The position numbers and the translations under genes are program-made. Shown one piece after another: positions 6,962-12,663 of a stretch of DNA of 12,663 bases. Origin of the DNA: M55B165 sp051744245 (GTDB taxonomy: Bacteria > Actinomycetota > Humimicrobiia > Humimicrobiales > Humimicrobiaceae); contig JBNJCV010000049.1 in the NCBI GenBank assembly GCA_051744245.1, positions 1 through 12,663 on the forward strand, given 5' to 3'. The notes under the pieces are model-generated. The model was given only the letters and a program-made list of their open reading frames with translations, was not told the origin of the DNA and ran no database searches. The number at the start of each line of letters is the position of its first letter. The stretch's first letter is position 1.

Positions 6962-7001
6962 TTAAGCAAGAAATTTGTATTTGGCTGTGTTTTTTGCTTA
7001 A
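6962..7001 (+). other. Stem-loop just downstream of grpE
   Basis: TTAAGCAA (6962-6969) pairs exactly with TTGCTTAA (6994-7001). With a G-U pair, three A-U pairs and a U-G pair the stem extends to about 13 base pairs around a 14-base loop. There is no T-tract after it, so it is not a standard intrinsic terminator. It could protect the 3' end of the grpE message, or simply be a relic of the decayed region. Confidence 0.35.
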
Positions 7002-7026
7002 CAGGGAGAATTATAGCTTGATTTTT

Positions 7027-7431
7027 ATGGGCTATGTGGTGGATTCCAGGAATAATATGGAGACAAAAGAGTTGGAAGTTGATAATGTATGGGCGCAGGT
7101 CTAGAATGTTTATCAAAGGAGGCTGGATATCGTGCCCAATTTAGTAAATAGTGTGGAAGCATATATGAAACTTGAGAAAGATATTTTTGAAAAGATTGCC
7201 GGAGCAGGGGAAGGGACTAAGAATGCTGAAAGCCATGAAGAACTGGAGTCTGCAAATAAGGGCATTACTTCTCTAATTAGGGACTTGAAAGTGGTGGTTG
7301 AAGATACCCCAGAGCTTAGGGCCAGCAATACTATTTCGGATTTAATGACCCAACTGGAGGGAACTGAAAACAGGATTGCAGTTGAGATGAAAAGTTTTCT
7401 CTTTTGTATTTACTTTGAGTATTTATACTGA
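7027..7431 (+). pseudogene. lemA pseudogene (nonsense codon, lost C-terminus)
   Basis: LemA proteins are membrane-anchored helical-bundle proteins of uncertain function. Here one frame reads MGYVVDSRNN..., VDNVWAQV, then TAG at 7102-7104, and continues in the same frame with NVYQRRLDIVPNLVNSVEAY and DTPELRASNTISDLMTQLEG followed by TENRIAVE. These are the hallmark LemA blocks. The membrane helix expected before VDNVWAQV is not intact, and after ENRIAVE (about 7387) the usual C-terminal helices are missing, replaced by MKSFLFCIYFEYLY. By position this is probably the start of the next gene's signal peptide joined on by a deletion. After the TAG, an AAAGGAGG (7115-7122) precedes GTG at 7132, so a 99-residue fragment could still be translated by restart. 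I judge it non-functional as LemA. Confidence 0.8.
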
Positions 7432-7987
7432 AGAAATGGGTTTTCCAGAATATACAGGTTATGTAAATGATTATGTGGAGGTATTGGATTTAACCTCTTC
7501 TGCGTAGCTGGAAAGTTTACTGGCAAAAATTGAAGCTGAAACTTCAGCTGAAATAACAGTAGTAATTATAGAAAGCCTTGAGGGGATTACCATTGAGCAA
7601 TATGCAGTAGGGCTTTTCCAGGATTGGGGCATTGGAAAGCAAGGCACAGATAATGGCATATTAATGCTTGCATCTACAGAAGAAAAGGAAGTCAGGATTG
7701 AAGTGGGTTACGGGCTTGAATTTGTAATTACTGGCTTGGAAGCCGGAAATATTTTAGAAAACATAATGATTCCCCAGTGCAAGCAGTTTTTAAGCTAAGC
7801 ATAAACCAGGAAATAATAAAGGAGGCTACCTATTCAAGCAAGGGTAAAAAAATTAGTTAAAAGGATTTGTAAAAATTGCGGGCTTGAAGATGAAAAACTG
7901 GTGGCAATACCAAGGCTTGGCCGGTCATCTTTCTGGTATGGCGAAAGCAGTTTAAGATCGTCCGGCGGCGCCGGTAGCAAATGGTAA
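7391..7987 (+). pseudogene. TPM-domain (YgcG-like) pseudogene
   Basis: TPM-domain proteins are exported or membrane proteins often encoded beside lemA. The reading begins in a hydrophobic leader (KVFSFVFTLSIYTEEMG), continues FPEYTGYVNDYVEVLDLTSSA to TAG at 7505-7507, then in the same frame shows the core of the domain: LESLLAKIEAETSAEITVV, QDWGIGKQGTDNGILMLA, EVRIEVGYGLE, ENIMIP, and ends at TAA 7796-7798. The C-terminal end survives in pieces: EATYSSKGKK in a second frame (7822-7851), then ICKNCGLEDEKLVAIPRLGR and a Gly/Ser-rich tail ending in Trp back in the first frame, with TAA at 7985-7987. That end is typical of family members with a zinc-ribbon insert, but one Cys pair and the transmembrane part are gone. 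At least two stops, two frame changes and deletions make it clearly dead. Confidence 0.8.
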
Positions 7988-8006
7988 TTAATAAGGGAGG
8001 ATAGTT

Positions 8007-8783
8007 ATGAAAATAGCAATTTCTGGCAAGGGAGGAGTTGGAAAGACAACCCTTGCTGCTTGCCTTGCAAAGTATTATTCCAAAAAGTTTAAGGTAATTG
8101 CCGTGGATGCAGATCCTGACTCTAATCTTGCTACAGCCCTGGGGGTTAGCATGGAAAAAGCTTCAGGAATCATACCGCTTACCGAAATGTCTGAATTAAT
8201 TGAAGAAAGGACTGGCGCTAAGCCAGGGGGGTATGGGGCTTTTTTTAAGCTTAATCCTAAGGTAGATGATATATCTGCAAAGTTTGGAATTGACGTAGAT
8301 GGAATCAGGCTTCTGGTGGCTGGGACCATAAAGGCTGGAGGGAGCGGATGCTACTGTCCTGAAAATGTATTGCTTAAAAGGTTATTTAGCCACCTGGTAT
8401 TAAACAGGGATGAAGTAGTTATAATGGATATGGAAGCAGGCATAGAGCACCTGGGACGGGGAACTTGTGAAAATATGGACATGCTTATCATAGTTGTTGA
8501 ACCGGGGCTAAGGAGTGTTCAAACGGCTTATTCGGTAAAAAAAATGTCCGAAGATCTGGGGATTAAGTCTTTATTTATCGTGGTTAATAAAATAAAATCA
8601 GTAAAAGAATCAAGGATGGTAGAAGAAAAACTGAAAGATTTTAAAATTCTGGGGAAATTGCCTTATAGCGAGAAGGTGAGGTCTTCTGATTTGGAGGATT
8701 TTTCACCATGCGAAAGTGATGAGAAATTTAAGAAGGCCATAGTAGAAATTGCTAAAAATTTAGATAAATATATTAAAGGGTAA
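8007..8783 (+). CDS. cooC: CooC-type ATPase, nickel insertion into CO dehydrogenase
   Basis: A 258-residue MinD/ParA-type ATPase. CooC (and the related AcsF) uses ATP-driven dimerisation to deliver nickel to the active site of carbon monoxide dehydrogenase or acetyl-CoA synthase. The deviant P-loop is GKGGVGKTT (7-15), followed by VDADPDSN (residues about 34-41). The diagnostic metal site is GSGCYCPENVLL, with Cys115 and Cys117 matching the CxC pair that binds metal at the dimer interface in characterised CooC. DMEAGIEHLGRGT is the conserved switch-like region. ATG 8007 has GGGAGG at 7995-8000, six bases upstream. It leads the nfnA-nfnB genes, with only eight bases before the next start. No CO dehydrogenase gene lies in the window, so its partner is inferred. 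CooC and AcsF cannot be told apart here. Confidence 0.92.
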   Translation: MKIAISGKGGVGKTTLAACLAKYYSKKFKVIAVDADPDSNLATALGVSMEKASGIIPLTEMSELIEERTGAKPGGYGAFFKLNPKVDDISAKFGIDVDGIRLLVAGTIKAGGSGCYCPENVLLKRLFSHLVLNRDEVVIMDMEAGIEHLGRGTCENMDMLIIVVEPGLRSVQTAYSVKKMSEDLGIKSLFIVVNKIKSVKESRMVEEKLKDFKILGKLPYSEKVRSSDLEDFSPCESDEKFKKAIVEIAKNLDKYIKG

Positions 8784-8791
8784 AGGAGTCG

Positions 8792-9673
8792 GTGATAGAT
8801 TTGTATAGGATAGAAGAAAAAGAAGAACTGGCCCAGGACATTGATATGTTTAGAGTTAAGGCACCCCTGGTAGCAAAAAAAGCTAAAGCAGGGCAATTTG
8901 TGGTGGTTAGGATTTATGAAGAAGGGGAAAGGATTCCGCTTACTATCGCAGATTTTGACAGGGACAATGGTTTAATCACCCTGGTGTCAATGAAAGTTGG
9001 GAAAACCACAGCCATGCTTTCAAGGCTAGGGAAAGGCGACCCTATTTTAGACGTAGTGGGCCCGCTGGGAAACCCCAGCGAAATTGATAATTTTGGAAGA
9101 GTGGTATTGGTAGGCGGAGGCGTGGGAATTGCCCCCATAATGCCAATTGCACGCGCGCTTAAGGAAAAAGGAAATCATGTCATTTCTGTAATTGGCTCAA
9201 AATCTAAAGATTATCTAATCTTTGAGAAAGAAATGGAAGAGATAAGCCATGAACTTTATGTGTGCACAGATGACGGAAGCAAGGGATTTAAAGGTTTTGT
9301 TTCAGAATTCCTGGATAGTTACCTGAAAAAAAATATAACCGTAAAACAGGGTAAAAAAACAAATATTTCCAGGGTAATAGCTATAGGGCCTTCCCCAATG
9401 ATGGCTGCAGTAAGCAAGGTAACCGAGCCCTATAATATTAAGACTATAGTATCCTTAAATACCATTATGGTTGATGCAACTGGCATGTGCGGCGTATGCA
9501 GGATTGAGGTTAAGGGAGAGACCAAATTTGTATGTGTAGATGGCCCGGAATTTGACGGCCATGAAGTTAATTTTGGTTTGCTTTTTGCAAGGCAGAACAT
9601 GTATTGTGAGGAAGAGAAAAAAGCATATGATATATACAATAAAAAGTGTGGATGCAAAGGCAATAAGGGATAG
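8792..9673 (+). CDS. nfnA: NfnA, FAD/[2Fe-2S] subunit of electron-bifurcating NADH-ferredoxin:NADP oxidoreductase
   Basis: NfnA (also annotated as ferredoxin-NADP reductase alpha or sulfide dehydrogenase subunit) carries FAD and a [2Fe-2S] cluster and handles NAD(H) in the NfnAB complex. Visible are the FAD-binding RIPLTIAD, the nucleotide-binding VLVGGGVGIAPIMPIA, IAIGPSPMM, and the cluster site MVDATGMCGVCRIEV with ETKFVCVDG (Asp228, Cys233, Cys236, Cys248 from the GTG start). A Cys-rich tail ends KKCGCKGNKG. It is 293 residues from GTG 8792, which has AAAGGAG at 8782-8788, rather close. TTG at 8801 would give MYRIEEKEEL, the usual family start, with GGTGAT (8791-8796) as ribosome site, and may be the true start. 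nfnB follows after 14 bases. Confidence 0.92.
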   Translation: MIDLYRIEEKEELAQDIDMFRVKAPLVAKKAKAGQFVVVRIYEEGERIPLTIADFDRDNGLITLVSMKVGKTTAMLSRLGKGDPILDVVGPLGNPSEIDNFGRVVLVGGGVGIAPIMPIARALKEKGNHVISVIGSKSKDYLIFEKEMEEISHELYVCTDDGSKGFKGFVSEFLDSYLKKNITVKQGKKTNISRVIAIGPSPMMAAVSKVTEPYNIKTIVSLNTIMVDATGMCGVCRIEVKGETKFVCVDGPEFDGHEVNFGLLFARQNMYCEEEKKAYDIYNKKCGCKGNKG

Positions 9674-9687
9674 AAAGGATCCATCTA

Positions 9688-11082
9688 ATGGCTAAAAAAA
9701 CCCCCAGAACAAAAATGCCTGAACAAGATCCCCCAAAGAGGATTAAAAATTTTGATGAAGTTGCACTTGGTTATTCAGAACAGGATGCATTAAAAGAGGC
9801 TGAACGGTGCCTTCAGTGCAAGAACCCAAAATGTATAGGTGGGTGCCCTGTGGATATAGATATTAAGAGCTTTATAGATTTAATGGACAAAAAAGAGTTT
9901 GATAAAGCCCTGGATAAGATAAGGGAGAAAAATTCCCTCCCTGCTATATGTGGCAGGGTATGTCCCCAGGAGGATCAGTGTGAGAAAGCATGCATTCTTG
10001 GAAAAAGGGCGGATCCTGTGGCCATAGGAAGGCTGGAGCGGTTTTTAGGAGATTACGCGCTAAAAAAGGAGGAGCATGGTAAGAAAAAATCCAAGAAAAA
10101 GCGTAACCATAAAATAGCAGTTATAGGTTCCGGGCCGGCCGGGCTTACCTGTGCAGGCGAGCTGGCTAAATTGGGCCATAAGGTAACTATCTTTGAAGCC
10201 CTGCATAAGGCAGGCGGAGTGCTGGTTTACGGGATTCCTGAATTCAGGCTTCCCAAAAAGATATTGCAGGAAGAAATTGATTTTGTAAAAAGCCTGGGGG
10301 TTGAAATAAAGACAGACATGGTAATAGGCAAAATTTTAACTATAGATGAACTTTTTGAAATGGGATATGAAGCTGTTTTTATTGGCACGGGTGCCGGCCT
10401 CCCTTATTTTATGAATATACCCGGCGAAAACCTGAATGGAGTTTATTCGGCAAATGAATATTTAACCAGGTCCAACCTCATGAAAGCTTATAATTATCCT
10501 GGCAGCGATACCCCCATAAAGAAAGCGGATAAGGTAGCTGTAGTTGGCGGGGGAAACGTGGCCATGGATTCAGCAAGGACTGCTAAGAGGCTGGGAGCCA
10601 AGCATGTTTATCTCGTTTACAGGAGAAGTGAAAAGGAAATGCCTGCAAGGAATGAAGAAATAGAGCATGCCAAGGAAGAGGGCATAGAGTTTAAACTGCT
10701 TACCAATCCGGTTGAAATTATCGGAAAAGATGGATGGGTAGATAAGATGAAAGTGATAAAAATGGAGCTTGGTGAACCGGATAAATCAGGAAGGAGAAGA
10801 CCAATACCGATTGAAGGCTCTGAGTACGAGATGGATGTTGAGGTTGTAATAATGGCTATAGGCCAGGGGCCTAATCCCCTTTTGCTTGAGGCTACCCCTG
10901 AGTTAAAATTAAATAAATGGGGAAACATAGAGGCAGATCCTGAAACAGGGAAAACCAACAAGCGGGGAGTTTTTGCAGGAGGAGATATAGTTACTGGCGC
11001 AGCTACTGTAATACTTGCCATGGGAGCGGGAAAGAAAGCAGCAGAGTCTATAGATAAATATATTAAAAGTGGTAAATGGTAA
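9688..11082 (+). CDS. nfnB: NfnB (GltD/GltA-like), FAD and [4Fe-4S] subunit of the Nfn complex
   Basis: NfnB is the bifurcating subunit. It carries FAD and two [4Fe-4S] clusters and exchanges electrons between NADPH, ferredoxin and, through NfnA, NADH. The same family is often labelled NADPH-dependent glutamate synthase small chain. The 464 residues show two N-terminal cysteine clusters (Cys41, Cys44, Cys49, Cys53 in CLQCKNPKCIGGCP; Cys88, Cys92, Cys98, Cys102 in CGRVCPQEDQCEKAC), the FAD motif GSGPAG (147-152), the NADPH motif GGGNVAMD (287-294), and GVFAGGDIVTGAATVILAMG at the C-terminal FAD site. All expected ligands are present. ATG 9688 has AAAGGA (9673-9678) nine bases upstream. Its place directly after nfnA, with no glutamate synthase large subunit, favours Nfn over glutamate synthase. 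Confidence 0.94.
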   Translation: MAKKTPRTKMPEQDPPKRIKNFDEVALGYSEQDALKEAERCLQCKNPKCIGGCPVDIDIKSFIDLMDKKEFDKALDKIREKNSLPAICGRVCPQEDQCEKACILGKRADPVAIGRLERFLGDYALKKEEHGKKKSKKKRNHKIAVIGSGPAGLTCAGELAKLGHKVTIFEALHKAGGVLVYGIPEFRLPKKILQEEIDFVKSLGVEIKTDMVIGKILTIDELFEMGYEAVFIGTGAGLPYFMNIPGENLNGVYSANEYLTRSNLMKAYNYPGSDTPIKKADKVAVVGGGNVAMDSARTAKRLGAKHVYLVYRRSEKEMPARNEEIEHAKEEGIEFKLLTNPVEIIGKDGWVDKMKVIKMELGEPDKSGRRRPIPIEGSEYEMDVEVVIMAIGQGPNPLLLEATPELKLNKWGNIEADPETGKTNKRGVFAGGDIVTGAATVILAMGAGKKAAESIDKYIKSGKW

Positions 11083-11107
11083 AAATTTATATATTGGGAG
11101 TTATAAA

Positions 11108-12001
11108 ATGCAAAAAAAATTCTTACTTCTTTTAGTTGCCTTAGCTGTTATTGCTTCTTTGTTATTTGCCGGTTGTTCAGCCCTTTCGCCCCAGATGGAG
11201 GAAGCTGAAAAATCATATGCCCCGGAAGAGGCAGCAATGTCAGAGGCAGAGGATGAAGCAGCTCCTGCTGAGGCAACGGCAGAGGCAGGAGAAGCAGATT
11301 ACAGCAATATTCCTGAAATGGAAAGAAAAGTTATAAAAACTGCCTACCTAGAGCTGGAAATAGATACCGCCACTTTTGAAGACAAGTTGTTTAAGGTTTC
11401 AAGGCTGGCAGAGCAAAATGGCGGTTTTGTGACCAATTCGGAGAGTTATTCTGATTCAGAGGGAAAGCTTACCAGCGGTCGGATTACTGTAAGGGTACCA
11501 GCGGGAAAGTTTGATTTTATGCTGGATGAGATAAAATCTTTAGGCACTATCCAAAGCATTAATATTTCAGGCCAGGATGTTACCGAAGAATATATTGATT
11601 TGGAAAGCAGGTTAAAAAACCTCCAGAAGCAAGAGGAAGTGCTTCTGGGTTTAATGGAACAGTCAAAATCTGTAGAAGACAGCATTGAAGTGCAGAGGGA
11701 ATTAAGCTATGTACAGGAAGAAATTGAAGTAATTAAGGGAAGGATGAACTATATTGATGATAGGGTTGACTTTTCTACCATTGAAGTATACCTTTCTGAG
11801 CCATCCACTATTAAAACTTCCCAGGACTGGGGTTTCCTGGATGCCTTAAAACAAGGAGTGAGGAGCGCAGTAAGGGTACTTAATGGGCTAATTACTGGGC
11901 TGATAGCTATAAGCCCGGTGCTGGTATTTATAGCTATAATTGGAGTTATAATTTGGGCAATTATTAGGGCAAGAAAAAGAAGAAGAGCAAAGAAGGAGTG
12001 A
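11108..12001 (+). CDS. DUF4349 lipoprotein with C-terminal membrane anchor
   Basis: A 297-residue envelope protein. It starts with a lipoprotein signal (MQKKFLLLLVALAVIASLLF, then AGC with Cys23), followed by a low-complexity Glu/Ala linker (about residues 30-62). The DUF4349 domain starts around ERKVIKTAYLELEI and includes GGFVTNSESY, RITVRVPAGKFDFML, DVTEEYIDLESRLKNL and a coiled coil with VQRELSYVQEEIEVIKGR. It ends with one transmembrane helix (about 265-287) and a basic tail RARKRRRAKKE. DUF4349 has no established biochemical role. ATG 11108 has GGGAG at 11096-11100; an in-frame GTG at 11069 inside nfnB is less suitable because it would put 13 residues before the signal. It overlaps the ribosome site of the next gene. 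Confidence 0.9.
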   Translation: MQKKFLLLLVALAVIASLLFAGCSALSPQMEEAEKSYAPEEAAMSEAEDEAAPAEATAEAGEADYSNIPEMERKVIKTAYLELEIDTATFEDKLFKVSRLAEQNGGFVTNSESYSDSEGKLTSGRITVRVPAGKFDFMLDEIKSLGTIQSINISGQDVTEEYIDLESRLKNLQKQEEVLLGLMEQSKSVEDSIEVQRELSYVQEEIEVIKGRMNYIDDRVDFSTIEVYLSEPSTIKTSQDWGFLDALKQGVRSAVRVLNGLITGLIAISPVLVFIAIIGVIIWAIIRARKRRRAKKE

Positions 12002-12006
12002 TATTT

Positions 12007-12240
12007 ATGAGAAAATCAGGGTTATTTAGCAATTTCATTTTAATATTTGGGTTGGGGTTTTTACTTGGAATATTATTTGCCCCCAGAGCAGGAGATAAAA
12101 CCCGCAAGATACTGGCAGAAAAATTTGAAGAAGGCTGCGGCAGCCTTTGCACTAATTTGACAGACAGGGTAGCAATGCTTAAAGGTAGGATGCAGGAATA
12201 TTTAAACGAGTTAAAGGAGAAGGCTGAAGAAGTAGAATAA
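12007..12240 (+). CDS. YtxH-like small membrane protein
   Basis: A 77-residue protein with one N-terminal membrane helix (FSNFILIFGLGFLLGILFAP) followed by RAGDKTRK and an amphipathic helical tail rich in Lys and Glu. The glycine-rich helix running into FAPRAGDKTRK is the hallmark of YtxH domain proteins, which are small envelope proteins of unknown function, sometimes stress-induced. ATG 12007 has AAGGAG (11993-11998) eight bases before it, lying within the stop region of the DUF4349 gene, so the two are probably coupled. A GTG at 11998 overlaps that ribosome site and is unlikely. It ends two bases before the convergent remnant on the other strand. Confidence 0.75.
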   Translation: MRKSGLFSNFILIFGLGFLLGILFAPRAGDKTRKILAEKFEEGCGSLCTNLTDRVAMLKGRMQEYLNELKEKAEEVE

Positions 12241-12241
12241 T

Positions 12242-12375
12242 TTATTCATGCCTTACAGCATCAATGGGGTTGAGCTTAGCTGTCCGCATGGCGGGATAAA
12301 TTCAAAAAAACAAGCTAACAATAGTTGAAAAGCTTAATGTAAGCATCATGGGGAATGCAGAAATTGGGGTATTAA
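12242..12375 (-). pseudogene. C-terminal remnant of a MacB/FtsX-type ABC transporter permease
   Basis: Read on the minus strand this ends IYPAMRTAKLNPIDAVRHE and TAA (12244-12242), a close match to the YPArRAArLDPIEALRyE ending of MacB-type permeases. Just before it is TGA at 12304-12302, where the family has Gly (FFGIYPA; GGA to TGA is one change). Further upstream, PISAFPMMLTLSFSTIVSLF fits the last membrane helix. Beyond about 12375 the match stops, so the rest of the gene is missing. This is a truncated, dead gene. It converges on the YtxH-like gene. Confidence 0.7.
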
Positions 12376-12663
12376 GACCTCTATAATTTCTGGTTAAAAA
12401 ATACTGAAACCGCAAACAATATTTTAAACTATGCCTCTGCTTATACTCAGCATGGTGCTTTTATGAGGAAATAAACTAAAATATCTTTATTTTTAGTTCC
12501 CGCTTCTTTCCTTATCCCTATTCCGCAGGGATTGTAATGAAGGGAAGATAACATTATGGCAATCAATAAAAGGTGAAGCTTATCTTTCTAGGGAAGTTAG
12601 CAGATGATATCAAAAAGGGCATAGCCATTATACAGTAGAAGATTTTGCAAATATGTATGGAAT
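12376..12663 (+). other. Unassigned gene-free tail with coding-like fragments
   Basis: About 290 bases with no intact gene. One frame reads DLYNFWLKNTETANNILNYA and eleven more residues from 12376 to a TAA near 12470. Another, from about 12530 to the edge, reads GKITLWQSIKGEAYLSREVS followed by R, then TGA (12604-12606), then YQKGHSHYTVEDFANMYG. These look like protein but change frame and contain stops. They may be remnants of one broken gene, or the second may be the edge of a gene continuing outside the window. I do not recognise the family. An A/T-rich inverted repeat (AACTAAAA 12474-12481, TTTTAGTT 12491-12498) lies between them. Confidence 0.3.

Noticed and set aside
6736..7116. 126-residue minus-strand open frame across the end of grpE
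   Set aside because: It runs antisense through conserved grpE motifs and into the lemA remnant, with no recognisable domain.
10617..11021. 134-residue minus-strand open frame
   Set aside because: It lies wholly inside nfnB, whose conserved motifs occupy the same bases on the plus strand; it has no ribosome site or recognisable domain.
9688..11082. Calling this gene the glutamate synthase small subunit
   Set aside because: The family is shared, but there is no large subunit nearby and it directly follows an NfnA-type subunit, which points to the Nfn complex.
12474..12498. AACTAAAA/TTTTAGTT inverted repeat as a terminator
   Set aside because: The stem is almost all A-T, has a 9-base loop and no T-tract after it, and no intact gene ends next to it. 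Such repeats are expected by chance in A/T-rich DNA.
12302..12606. TGA appearing where Gly or another residue is expected, suggesting UGA recoding
   Set aside because: TGA serves as a normal stop for intact genes here (for example at 6380-6382 and 11999-12001, followed by sensible starts), no intact gene has an internal TGA, and the decayed genes also carry TAG and TAA. Ordinary gene decay explains it.
1..12663. CRISPR arrays, insertion sequences, tRNA or rRNA genes
   Set aside because: I saw no regularly spaced repeats, no transposase motifs with flanking inverted repeats, and no tRNA- or rRNA-like sequence. The pseudogene regions show decay without an identifiable mobile element.

Overview
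The window reads as chromosomal DNA from an anaerobic bacterium. It is low in G+C by eye, uses Shine-Dalgarno starts freely (ATG, GTG and TTG), and has closely packed, co-directional genes. The lineage cannot be fixed from sequence alone. One clue is a thioredoxin reductase gene followed directly by a cytoplasmic-looking, catalytically degenerate amidase with two N-terminal peptidoglycan-binding domains. This is the arrangement around cwlM in Actinomycetota, where trxB, trxC and cwlM are neighbours. Together with CooC and NfnAB, it makes a low-G+C, deep-branching anaerobic actinobacterial lineage a reasonable guess, but no more than that.

Layout. (1) Positions 1-539, minus strand: the start of dhaL, the ADP/phosphotransfer subunit of dihydroxyacetone kinase, running off the left edge. 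It is divergent from a small ribbon-helix-helix-like regulator (713-952). The gap between them carries a promoter for each gene plus repeats that look like operators. (2) Positions 1063-4579: a compact run of trxB, the CwlM-like protein, a class II histone-deacetylase-family hydrolase and a small lipoprotein. The last three are spaced by 0-8 bases, so they are probably translationally coupled. (3) Positions 4619-6943: a large multi-domain lipoprotein with its own likely promoter, then grpE without dnaK or dnaJ beside it. (4) Positions about 6944-7987: a decayed locus holding a lemA pseudogene fused by deletion to a TPM-domain (YgcG-like) pseudogene. Both carry stops, and the second also has frame changes. 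(5) Positions 8007-12240: cooC, nfnA, nfnB, a DUF4349 lipoprotein and a YtxH-like membrane protein, probably one transcript. (6) Positions 12241-12663: no intact gene. There is a minus-strand remnant of the C-terminus of a MacB/FtsX-type ABC permease, then coding-like plus-strand fragments that I could not assign.

How the genes work together. CooC inserts nickel into CO dehydrogenase. NfnAB couples NADH, NADPH and reduced ferredoxin by flavin-based electron bifurcation. Their adjacency points to CO dehydrogenase/Wood-Ljungdahl-type or other ferredoxin-based anaerobic energy metabolism, although no CO dehydrogenase gene lies in the window. The trxB-cwlM cluster joins thiol redox control to what is probably regulation of peptidoglycan synthesis. 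The lipoproteins and the YtxH-like protein add an envelope theme. The most interesting single gene is the CwlM-like pseudo-amidase (2019-3092), which has lost the two histidines that bind catalytic zinc in this family.
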